Source: Armatimonadota bacterium (lineage in GTDB: Bacteria > Armatimonadota > JAAZEB01). Taken from it: a stretch of 19,048 bases of DNA. Position numbers and translations under genes: made by a program. Positions 1-7,259 of the stretch are shown here, piece after piece (within the stretch, counting starts at the first letter, position 1; each line of letters opens with the position of its first letter). The notes beneath the pieces are model-generated. The model did no database searches, had not been told where the DNA came from, and saw nothing but the letters and a program-made list of their open reading frames with translations. The stretch lies in NCBI GenBank assembly GCA_012841485.1, contig DUUU01000019.1:1-19048 (forward strand). The letters are read 5' to 3'.

Positions 1-1728
1 CACGGTCAGCCTCCGCTCCTCGGGGAGTGTCTGAAGCCAGAGCGAGGCGCGCTGTTCGTCGCACAGGTCCAAGGGCACAGCGGGGATCCCGGTGGGAAAG
101 ACCGCCTTCCGCAGGAGGGCACGGCCCTCGTCATTCAGCATCGAGATCCGGTCGGAGAGAAAGATGCTCCCACCGGAGAGGAGGACCACGCTTGCCCAGG
201 TCCGTGCTTCATCAAGCGTGAAGACGGGGCCGCCCCGCCATCGCCCGGGATTGGGATGATGCGCTTGCGGGTTGAGGACATTCGTCTCGGCCTCCAGCGA
301 GGTGTCGCGCCCGCGTACGATGAGGAAGTCGGGGTCGTTCACCCAGACGCGGTTGTGGAACGGGTAAACGAGCGTGAGGTAGTCGAACGCCCAGGTGACA
401 TGCCCCCAGTGATTGTGAATATCGATGCCGGTGCGCCCGGAATCCACCAGCCCGGGGCCGCACTCGATGGGCAACGAACAGCCCAGAATATGACTCTCCG
501 AGGTGACACACTCCCGGATGAGCCTGAAGAGATCCGCCAGCGCCTCGTACGGCCCCTTCGTCGGGTCGTGCAGGCGCTCGGCATGCACCAGATCGGAGAC
601 GTAATCGACCTTGAAGAAGCGGAACCCGGCCTGATAGAGCCGCGTGTACAGCTCTCGCAGGTACTCCTGAGTTTTCGGGTGCGTGGGGTCCAGGACGTAA
701 TGTCCCCCCCGGCTCTCGGGATCGCCGTATTGGTTCTTCACGAACATCTCGTAGTGGCGCAGAGCGGTCACGGTCATCGGCTGCGCCATCAGCGGGGCGG
801 TCCAGATGCCCGGCGTGAACCCGCGCGATCGGATCGCCTCCACCGTGGCTTCCAAGCCGCCGGGGAAGCGGTAGTTCGGATACCAGTCGCCCTCGGTGTG
901 CGACCACCCCATGTCAATGACAATCGGCCCGACTTGCCGGGAGAGAACGGGATCCGCCCGGATGGCGTCCATGTTCTCGATGATGTCGTCCAACCAGACG
1001 GCGGCGAAGTAGTAGTCCCACGAGTTCCAGCCGACGGGCGGAGCGGGAGGCGCGTCCATCACGGGCACAAAGGAGGCCAGCGTCTCAATGGCGTCACGCG
1101 CCGTGCGCGTGGCGCAGACCCAGGAGGTCTCCGAGACGCACTCTTTCGCCTGGGCCGGGCCCTCGATGAAGTGAGTAGCACAGGTGAGGCGCGCGGTATC
1201 CTCGCCATCGCGGGTGAGGTGATACTGATGCGAGTGCCTCTGTGGCAGGAGCGTGCCGGCGAAGAGGCCCGGCGTCCGGCTATCGCGGAACAGCCCGCGC
1301 ATCAGCGTTCCAGTGGCAGTCTCGTCGTCCAGCTCATCGAGCCGGAGCATCCCGACGTTGGCGAGCGGCCTCCGTTTCGTGGGCACGCGCCACGCCCCAA
1401 GGTCCGCGCCCTCGCGGTAGTAGCGGACGATGAGCGACTCCAGGCTCCGGCAGCGCAACGGGTGCTCGCCTGCCGCGCGGAGGCTGACGGCCATGCCTCC
1501 CGCTTTTGGGGTGAACGCCCACTCGACGCGCACGTCACGCCATTGCCCGGTGAAGACACAGGCTCCGTCACCGGGGAAAGCGGCATCCCGCTTGACCTGC
1601 AGCTCCAGGTTCTCCGGGGTCAGCCGGATCGCTCCCCCTTCCAACTCCACGGCGAAGGAAACCTCCTCCACCCCCGGGCCGATCTGCTGCGCGATCTCTC
1701 GCAGCGCTTCCTCAATACGAACAGACAT
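1..1728 (-). CDS. GH36/GH27-like alpha-galactosidase (melibiase), 3' end outside window
   Basis: The frame is open from an ATG at 1728 through base 1 (576 codons) with no stop, so the C-terminus lies outside the window. A GAGGAG Shine-Dalgarno (1735-1740) sits 6 nt before the ATG. Residues 1-220 look like the N-terminal beta-sandwich of GH36. The catalytic barrel begins with GWNSWDYY (233-240), the classic GH27/GH36/GH31-clan signature, followed by VIDMGW (270-275). The motif FFKVDYVSD (371-379) places the nucleophile at D375, and SGRTGIDIHNHW (430-441) places the likely acid/base at D436. By family it would retain configuration while hydrolysing terminal alpha-galactosides or related alpha-glycosides. 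There is no signal peptide, so action is probably cytoplasmic, on imported oligosaccharides. It lies 209 bp downstream of the oxidoreductase on the same strand. Fold and catalytic residues are clear; the exact sugar specificity is not. Confidence 0.9.
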   Translation of the reverse strand, partial: MSVRIEEALREIAQQIGPGVEEVSFAVELEGGAIRLTPENLELQVKRDAAFPGDGACVFTGQWRDVRVEWAFTPKAGGMAVSLRAAGEHPLRCRSLESLIVRYYREGADLGAWRVPTKRRPLANVGMLRLDELDDETATGTLMRGLFRDSRTPGLFAGTLLPQRHSHQYHLTRDGEDTARLTCATHFIEGPAQAKECVSETSWVCATRTARDAIETLASFVPVMDAPPAPPVGWNSWDYYFAAVWLDDIIENMDAIRADPVLSRQVGPIVIDMGWSHTEGDWYPNYRFPGGLEATVEAIRSRGFTPGIWTAPLMAQPMTVTALRHYEMFVKNQYGDPESRGGHYVLDPTHPKTQEYLRELYTRLYQAGFRFFKVDYVSDLVHAERLHDPTKGPYEALADLFRLIRECVTSESHILGCSLPIECGPGLVDSGRTGIDIHNHWGHVTWAFDYLTLVYPFHNRVWVNDPDFLIVRGRDTSLEAETNVLNPQAHHPNPGRWRGGPVFTLDEARTWASVVLLSGGSIFLSDRISMLNDEGRALLRKAVFPTGIPAVPLDLCDEQRASLWLQTLPEERRLTV

Positions 1729-1734
1729 CAACCA

Positions 1735-1740
1735 CTCCTC
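1735..1740 (-). promoter_or_regulatory. Shine-Dalgarno GAGGAG for the alpha-galactosidase
   Basis: GAGGAG on the minus strand, 6 nt before the ATG at 1728. It fixes the start of the GH36 gene and excludes upstream extension. Confidence 0.75.
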
Positions 1741-1792
1741 TATTTTCCCGACCGCGCCCTGGAAACCCATGCGCGGAGCCAACATCCGCAGG

Positions 1793-1815
1793 CCCAACCC
1801 GCACGCGGAGTTGGG
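1793..1815. repeat. Hairpin-forming inverted repeat upstream of the alpha-galactosidase
   Basis: CCCAAC-CCGC (1793-1802) pairs with GCGG-a-GTTGGG (1805-1815): ten base pairs, one bulged A and a very short loop. No T-tract follows on either strand, so it is not a textbook intrinsic terminator. In the minus-strand transcript it would fold in the leader between the oxidoreductase and the alpha-galactosidase. Confidence 0.5.
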
Positions 1816-1819
1816 TAGC

Positions 1820-1844
1820 AGGGCGAACAATGAAGGTTCGCCCT
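1820..1844. repeat. Perfect 9-bp inverted repeat AGGGCGAAC/GTTCGCCCT
   Basis: AGGGCGAAC (1820-1828) and GTTCGCCCT (1836-1844) are perfect inverted copies around a 7-nt loop. A further GTTCGCCCC follows at 1852-1860. I recall GGGCGAAC...GTTCGCCC hairpins as dispersed intergenic elements in several bacterial genomes, so this may be a REP- or MITE-like remnant. It could also attenuate transcription between the two minus-strand genes. No poly-T follows. Confidence 0.5.
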
Positions 1845-1937
1845 ATCTCGTGTTCGCCCCAAGTGAACCGGATAGGCCAGACGTTCATTGGCTCCGCGCT
1901 GGTTGCGCCCGTGCTGACTACGTCCGGACGGCGCGGA

Positions 1938-2819
1938 TCAGCATTTCAGGGCGACCGGCTTACCCCCATTCGCCATCGACTCGTTGGCCGCCGCCATGAA
2001 GGCGACCATCTCGACCGATTGCTCCGGATCCACCGGTGACTTGCCCGTCTCGATGAACGCCTTCACCTCGCGCAGGAGGGCGGGATAGATGTGGGCGGGA
2101 TCCACCACGGCCATCTGGTCCGCCTTCTCCCGCCAGAGAGTGAAGCCATAGCTCCAGTGGCCGCGCGCCGTCGCCTTGGCGATCCCGGTACGCCCGCCGG
2201 ACCATTCGCCAATCGCCACCGGGCCATGCTCGCCGGGCAGACAGGAGAGGCGCTCGCACCCTCGGCCCAGGATCTGGAAGAGGGGCTCGACGCTGTGAAC
2301 CGCGTAGTAAATCCAGCCGGGCATCGTGGGCTTCGGCGAGAAGGGCGAATAGGTCATCGCCGAAAGGATCTCGCCGCCCGCGTTGTCGGCCAGCGCCTCC
2401 GTCAGCTCTTTGGAGAAGCGGAGCGAAGAGGCCGAAAAGACGGGCGTGGAGTGGCGCCGGCACGCCTCGACGAGCGCGCGTGCCTTCTCCGGCGTCGTCT
2501 CGAACGGCTTATCCACGAAGATCGGCTTGCCAAACGGCGCGAAGAGGCTAGCCAGCTCCTGGTGCTTCGAGCCATCATCGTGCAGCACGAGCACGCCATC
2601 CACGCGCGAGGCGAGCGCCTTCGGATCATCCAGAATCTCGATCCCGAGGGCGCGCGTCTTCTCGATATTCTCGCGCAGCCTCTCTTCGGGAATCATCACA
2701 GAGGGCACCGGCATCGCCGCGACGACGCGCGCGCCTTCCACCTTCGGCTCCGGCCCGTTCACCACGTTGGCGAAGACCGGCCCGTGTCCATCCAGGCCTA
2801 CTATCCCTAGCTTCAGCAT
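1938..2819 (-). CDS. Gfo/Idh/MocA-family NAD(P)-dependent oxidoreductase
   Basis: 293 residues from the ATG at 2819, chosen because it begins directly with the Rossmann strand LKLGIVGLDGHG (residues 2-13) and has a GGGGGA Shine-Dalgarno 6 nt upstream; the frame upstream codes for low-complexity sequence. The family signature appears as FVDKPF (101-106), the E/D-K-P motif whose lysine is catalytic or nicotinamide-facing, and YYAVHSVEPL (171-180), with H175 as the expected active-site histidine. The family oxidises or reduces sugar hydroxyls, often cyclitols, uronates or keto-sugars, with NAD(P). The protein is somewhat short for the family (commonly 330-400 aa). The glycine motif GLDGHG differs from the usual GxGxxG/A spacing. 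It is cytoplasmic, first in the minus-strand unit before the alpha-galactosidase, and divergent from the lyase gene. Substrate is unknown. Confidence 0.85.
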   Translation of the reverse strand: MLKLGIVGLDGHGPVFANVVNGPEPKVEGARVVAAMPVPSVMIPEERLRENIEKTRALGIEILDDPKALASRVDGVLVLHDDGSKHQELASLFAPFGKPIFVDKPFETTPEKARALVEACRRHSTPVFSASSLRFSKELTEALADNAGGEILSAMTYSPFSPKPTMPGWIYYAVHSVEPLFQILGRGCERLSCLPGEHGPVAIGEWSGGRTGIAKATARGHWSYGFTLWREKADQMAVVDPAHIYPALLREVKAFIETGKSPVDPEQSVEMVAFMAAANESMANGGKPVALKC

Positions 2820-3116
2820 CCCATTTCCCCCAAAGGTCAAGTGAGAAGCGCCGGAAGCAGAGAGACGGCAGAGAGAGCCGGCGCGCCCCGGGCACGCCCC
2901 GGCCCCCCACTCCATGCCTCTACACCCGCGCCCTCTCGTGCTTTCGTGCCCGCGGGGCCAGATCCCTGGTCACTCTTGCTCAAACGAAGTTGCCCGGCTC
3001 TTCCCACCCGGAGCCCGCAGCGCGGACGGCAGGTGCCTGCGCCATGAGGGCGAATCCTACGATGGCAGGGCCACGCGCGCCACTGCCGTCGCACGTCAAG
3101 CGAAAGGGAGACCCCG
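2820..3116. other. Divergent intergenic region, oxidoreductase versus lyase operon
   Basis: These 297 bp separate the divergent starts and should hold promoters for both units, but I found no convincing -35/-10 pair on either strand. Only minor features are visible: a GCAGG-TG-CCTGC dyad near 3030-3041, and an AAAGGGAG Shine-Dalgarno at 3103-3110 for the plus-strand gene. No credible short coding frame was seen. Control could be by an alternative sigma factor or an activator. Confidence 0.4.
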
Positions 3117-6100
3117 ATGCGCCTTCCATGGATGATTCTCCTCCTGCTGGCCGCGCTGCCCCCGACGTATGGGCAGACGCCGCCCAGCCTCGTCGCCAAT
3201 GGTGACTTCGCCCAACGGAGCCCCAACCGGGCGATGCCGGACGGCTGGAACCCCTTTGCCCACGAAGGGAAATACCAGGTATCGGTCGATCCGACCGGGG
3301 GCCGCGATGGAAGCCCTTGCGTGAAGGTAGAGGGCACGGCGGAGGGGGCCAACGGTCGCGCGGGCGTCCTGTCGCGCTCCGAGACCTTCCCCGCGCCGCG
3401 GGCGCTGAGGGTGAATGCGCTGGCGCGAGGCACCGGCGGGCGCCGGGCCGTGGTGGTCCAGTTCTTCGACGCGGCCGACCCGAAGGAGATCGTCGCCGTG
3501 GAGAGCGCCACCGTGCCGGGTGAGGATCCGGAGTGGCGAGAGTTCAGCGTCGAGTTTGGTATTCCCCGGGCGCTTAAGGGGAAGCCGATCCAGGTGATCC
3601 TGCTGCTCTACCTGTATGGAACCGGCGCCTGCGCCTGGGATGATCTCTCGCTCGTGCCGCTCACCCAGGTCGATCTCAAGGTCAAGGATGAGGAGACCTC
3701 GCCCCTCCTGGTCCGGCCCAACCCGGCCGATGGCGCGGTCGTCGCTCAAAACCCACCCGATTTTCGGTGGCGCCCGGAAAGGGACGCCGAAACGTACACA
3801 CTCCAGCTCTGCCGCACCCCGAACTTCTCCGGGCCCAGCCTGATCACCGAGGAGGGGCTTCCCCTCAACTGCCATAACCTGTCGCGACCTTTGGCGCCCG
3901 GCCTGTGGTACTGGCGGATTCGTTTCACCGATGAGGATGGCCAGCACTCCCGTTTTGGCCGGGCACGCTCCTTCGAGGTGCCGGCGGATGCCGTCGAGTT
4001 CGTCCTCCCCCCGATGGAGGAGGTGCTGCAGAAACGCCTGCGGCGAGGCCACCCCCGGATCTACGTCACGCCGGAGGAGCTTCCCGCACTCCGCGCGCGC
4101 CGCCTGGCCCAGGGCAAGGCGTGGTGGGAGCAGTACGAGCCGATGCTCGAGCGGCTGTTGAAGGCCGAGCCCGCCGCCGAGCCGGTCGATTGCGACCTGC
4201 GCGGGCGCCCAATCGACCTGGAATATTTCAAGATCGACTCCCGGCTCCGCGCGGCCGCCGGGCAGGTGTCGTCCGGCCTTTGGAACCTCGCCTTCGGCTA
4301 TCTAATCACCGGCGAGCCCCGCTATGCCGAAGGCGCGAAGCGCTACCTCCTCCATCTCTCCCGGTGGGATCCCGATGGCGCGACCGGCTTCCGCTCGAAC
4401 GACCAGGTTTTCCGCGATCTCCTCATCAAGAGCGCCATGGCCTACGACTGGATCGCGGACACACTCTCGCCCGAGGAGCGCGCGCCGATCCAGAAGGCGG
4501 TTGCCGACCGGTGCCGGATCATGTACCAGATCTATGCGACGAACAACAAGATCCTGAACTACCCGCTCGATTCCCACGGGCAATCGAACATCGGCTACCT
4601 GGGCCTAGCCACCCTCGCCATCGCCGGCGAAGTGCCCGAGGCGGATGAGTGGGCGGCCTACACCATCCGCGTCTACGCCAACTCCTTCCCGCCCTGGGGC
4701 GGCGACGAGGGCGGGTGGTCGCAGGGCGTCAGCTATTGGAAGTGGTCCTGTTCCTTCGCGTTCCAGTATGTGGACGCGCTGAAATCATCCACCGGGATCG
4801 ATCTCTACCAGAAGCCGTGGTTCCGCAACAATGGCCTTTTCAAGCTCTACTTCCAGCCGCCGTGGTGTGGCTTCTCCTACTTCGGCGATACGGGCCCCTA
4901 TGGCGTGGACGCGACCGACAAGCGAAACATGGAGCACTACGCGGCTGCCTACCGGAACCAGTATTACCAGTGGTACGCCGATCTGGCGAGCGCGCCCTCG
5001 GATAGCAGTCCGTACGGCTTCCTCTTTCCCCGAGCCAACCTTCCGGCGCGGCCACCGGTGGATCTCCCACAATCGCGCATCTCCAGCGACATCGGCTGGG
5101 TGGCGATGCACTCGCATCTCTACGCGCCGGACGGGATCATGCTCCTGGCGAAGGCCAGCCCCTTTGGTTCCTTCAACCACAGCCATGCCGATCAGAACAG
5201 CTTCATCCTCTCGGCGTTTGGGGAGCCTCTCGCCATCGATAGCGGTTACTATCCCTGGTACATGAGCCCGCACCACAAGGAGTGGGCGATCCGCACCAAG
5301 GCACACAACACGATTCTGGTCGATGGCGAGGGCCAGAAGGAGCAGGACCTCACCGCCCGCGGGAAGAGCGTTGCCTTCCATGGCGGCAAAAGCTATGCGT
5401 ACTGGTGTGGCGAAGCCGCCGAGGCGTACTCGGGCCGGCTGAAGCGCTTCCGCCGCCATATCCTCCACCTGCGCCCGGATGCGTTCGTCCTCTACGATGA
5501 ACTGGAGAGCCCGCAGCCAGCCACCTTCCAGTGGCTGCTCCACGCGGAGCAACAGATGGAGATCGACGACGCGCGACAGAGCGTTCTCGTGCGCCGCGGG
5601 AAGGCGCGCCTGCGCGTGCAACACCTCCTGCCCGCCGGGCTGAGTCAATGGCAAGATGATGACTTCGGCGTGCCCCCGGAGGCGCGCGGCGGATCGATGC
5701 CCAATCAGTGGCACTACCGTGCCGAGACGAAGGAGAAGGCGGCAGGGCAGGCGTTCCTCACGCTCCTCCAGGCGTTCCACGAGGGCACGCCCCCAGGCCA
5801 GACGGGCCAGTTAGCCCAAGGCGAGGGAGCCACCGGACTGGTGCTCGGGACGGAAGTGATCGCTTTCGCCACTCCGGGAGCGCGCTCCACGCGCGCGCTG
5901 GCCAGCCTGCGCTTTGATGGCACGGCCGCCGCCAGCCGGCAGGGCACTGGCACCGCGCGCTACCTGCTGGTCTCCGGCACGCGCCTGCAACACGGCGCCA
6001 CACCTCTCGTCACATCCTCGGCGCCGTGCCGCGTGGATGCCGGCTGGGCTGGAGGCAGCTTCGAGAGCACGATTGCAGCGGATGCCGATGCCAACATCGG

Positions 6101-7037
6101 TCTCCACATGGGAAGACGCCCGGCAGGCGTGCGCCTGGATGGCAAGATGCTTCCCCCCGGCAAGTGGTCTTACGACAGGAGGTCCGGCACGCTCCGGTTG
6201 CGGGTTACGAAGGGCGAACACACCCTGAGCGCCGTTCCCGCCGGGGTTCCCCAGCCGGCGCCCGCGGGCACGCTCCGGGTGACAGTCGGCCAGGCAGAGA
6301 TGAAAGAGGGCGCGGGGGTCTCGCGCACCGCCAACAACACGGTGGCCGCGTGGGTTGTGGTGCATGCCCGCCAGGGAATCTACCGGGCCCGGCTGTCCGG
6401 CGAGGCCGCCGCGCGCGCCCGCGTCTGGGTGGGGAAGGAGGCCATCACGAACGGCTCGGAGGTCGTGCTCCAGGGCTCCGACTTCCTCCTGGTTGAGGTG
6501 CCCGTGGGCACTCCCCTCCCCCGGATCGCGTTCGAGGAGGCGTATCAGGGAAAAAGCGTTCCCGCGCAACCGCTCGCCAAAGACGACCCTCGCCTTGCCG
6601 CCGGACAGAAGATAGAGGCGGAGAGCTATGCCACAGGCCTGCATGGCACGCCCCAGATCTACACGCACCGCCCCTTCCTCTCCGGTGGCAAGGGCGTCTC
6701 GTTGCCGGCGGTCTCGGGTCTTGGGTGCCGGTGGGTGGTGAACGTGCCCCAAACCGGGCGCTACCTGCTCGTGTTGAAGGCCGCGACCCACGAGCCTATG
6801 GCAGAGCGCGTCGTCCGGATCGATGGCAAGCCGCTCGGAGGCAGCGCGATGGCCAGCTTTGCCGACACCGGTGGCTTTGGCGGTTCCCCGGAACAGTGGA
6901 GGCATCACGTCCTGTGCAACGCCCAGGGCCAGCCAGCCGCCATTGAACTGGCCGCTGGCGAGCACCACCTGGAGATCCTGACGCTCTCCGGCCTGCTCAA
7001 CCTGGACTACTGGCTGCTCATCCCGATGGAGAAGTGA
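3117..7037 (+). CDS. Exported heparinase II/III-family polysaccharide lyase, multidomain
   Basis: 1306 residues. The ATG follows AAAGGGAG (3103-3110) by 6 nt. Residues 1-19 form a Sec signal peptide (RLPW, then a Leu-rich core, cleavage near YG-Q). Residues about 22-183 look like a jelly-roll carbohydrate-binding domain ending in WDDLSLVPL. Residues about 195-650 match the DUF4962/heparinase II N-terminal architecture: PNPADG, an NPPDFRW strand segment, WYWRIRF, GHPRIYVTPEEL, then an alpha/alpha toroid. DSHGQSN (485-491) supplies a likely catalytic H487, and QGVSYW (536-541) a candidate tyrosine, Y540. The Hepar_II_III signature SFNHSHADQNSF (685-696), with LAIDSGYY (D708) and KAHNTILVDG (H730), fits the family metal site. 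Residues about 1165-1302 form a CBM6/CBM35-like C-terminal domain (KIEAESY...LDYWLLI). Family members beta-eliminate uronate-containing chains; the substrate here is unknown. First gene of the plus-strand run. Confidence 0.87.
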   Translation: MRLPWMILLLLAALPPTYGQTPPSLVANGDFAQRSPNRAMPDGWNPFAHEGKYQVSVDPTGGRDGSPCVKVEGTAEGANGRAGVLSRSETFPAPRALRVNALARGTGGRRAVVVQFFDAADPKEIVAVESATVPGEDPEWREFSVEFGIPRALKGKPIQVILLLYLYGTGACAWDDLSLVPLTQVDLKVKDEETSPLLVRPNPADGAVVAQNPPDFRWRPERDAETYTLQLCRTPNFSGPSLITEEGLPLNCHNLSRPLAPGLWYWRIRFTDEDGQHSRFGRARSFEVPADAVEFVLPPMEEVLQKRLRRGHPRIYVTPEELPALRARRLAQGKAWWEQYEPMLERLLKAEPAAEPVDCDLRGRPIDLEYFKIDSRLRAAAGQVSSGLWNLAFGYLITGEPRYAEGAKRYLLHLSRWDPDGATGFRSNDQVFRDLLIKSAMAYDWIADTLSPEERAPIQKAVADRCRIMYQIYATNNKILNYPLDSHGQSNIGYLGLATLAIAGEVPEADEWAAYTIRVYANSFPPWGGDEGGWSQGVSYWKWSCSFAFQYVDALKSSTGIDLYQKPWFRNNGLFKLYFQPPWCGFSYFGDTGPYGVDATDKRNMEHYAAAYRNQYYQWYADLASAPSDSSPYGFLFPRANLPARPPVDLPQSRISSDIGWVAMHSHLYAPDGIMLLAKASPFGSFNHSHADQNSFILSAFGEPLAIDSGYYPWYMSPHHKEWAIRTKAHNTILVDGEGQKEQDLTARGKSVAFHGGKSYAYWCGEAAEAYSGRLKRFRRHILHLRPDAFVLYDELESPQPATFQWLLHAEQQMEIDDARQSVLVRRGKARLRVQHLLPAGLSQWQDDDFGVPPEARGGSMPNQWHYRAETKEKAAGQAFLTLLQAFHEGTPPGQTGQLAQGEGATGLVLGTEVIAFATPGARSTRALASLRFDGTAAASRQGTGTARYLLVSGTRLQHGATPLVTSSAPCRVDAGWAGGSFESTIAADADANIGLHMGRRPAGVRLDGKMLPPGKWSYDRRSGTLRLRVTKGEHTLSAVPAGVPQPAPAGTLRVTVGQAEMKEGAGVSRTANNTVAAWVVVHARQGIYRARLSGEAAARARVWVGKEAITNGSEVVLQGSDFLLVEVPVGTPLPRIAFEEAYQGKSVPAQPLAKDDPRLAAGQKIEAESYATGLHGTPQIYTHRPFLSGGKGVSLPAVSGLGCRWVVNVPQTGRYLLVLKAATHEPMAERVVRIDGKPLGGSAMASFADTGGFGGSPEQWRHHVLCNAQGQPAAIELAAGEHHLEILTLSGLLNLDYWLLIPMEK

Positions 7038-7047
7038 GCATCGTCAT

Positions 7048-7083
7048 CCACGGATAAACACAGATGAACAGGAACAGATGAGA
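7048..7083. repeat. Degenerate ~11-nt repeat (CACGGATAAA / CACAGATGAA)
   Basis: Immediately after the lyase stop, CACGGATAAA (7049-7058) and CACAGATGAA (7059-7068) are tandem near-copies, followed by GGAACAGATGAG. I recall CACGGATGAACACAGATGAA-type strings as dispersed intergenic sequences in Planctomycetota- and Armatimonadota-like genomes. Its base composition is more A-rich than its surroundings. Confidence 0.45.
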
Positions 7084-7108
7084 GAACCGGTCGGCTCCGG
7101 TATGGTGC

Positions 7109-7132
7109 CGGGCGCGGGCTAACACGCGCCCG
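7109..7132. repeat. Perfect 8-bp inverted repeat CGGGCGCG/CGCGCCCG
   Basis: Arms at 7109-7116 and 7125-7132 around an 8-nt loop (ggctaaca). It is GC-rich and stable, in the gap between the first two lyase genes. No T-tract follows, so it may be an mRNA stabiliser, a weak terminator or an untranslated-region fold. Confidence 0.4.
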
Positions 7133-7243
7133 TGGCCGGGGGTCGGTAGGGATCCGACAGCCGTATCGCGGCCAGGGATCCGCCGGCAGGATGTAGAATG
7201 CCTTCTCCAATGGGGTAGCGCCTCGCCCGCGCTCCCCTTGAAT

Positions 7244-7250
7244 GGAGGAG
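7244..7250 (+). promoter_or_regulatory. Shine-Dalgarno GGAGGAG deciding the PcRGLX/YetA-like start
   Basis: GGAGGAG lies 9 nt before the ATG at 7260. The upstream in-frame ATG at 7242 overlaps this element and has no Shine-Dalgarno of its own, so 7260 is preferred. Confidence 0.7.
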
Positions 7251-7259
7251 TTGGCCACC

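Noticed and set aside
256..1818. 520-codon plus-strand open frame over the alpha-galactosidase
   Set aside because: It is antisense to a frame carrying GWNSWDYY, the catalytic D375 and D436 and a Shine-Dalgarno. Its own translation is Arg/Val-rich with no family features.
2841..3205. Short plus-strand open frames in the divergent intergenic region
   Set aside because: They run into the lyase gene in other frames, lack ribosome sites and are low-complexity Arg/Pro/Ala sequence.
4785..6968. Long minus-strand open frames under the first lyase
   Set aside because: They overlap the catalytic motifs of the sense gene and encode no domain I can recognise.
7242..7259. Upstream ATG for the PcRGLX/YetA-like protein
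   Set aside because: It overlaps the GGAGGAG that serves the ATG at 7260, has no Shine-Dalgarno of its own and would add an acidic tip before the signal peptide.
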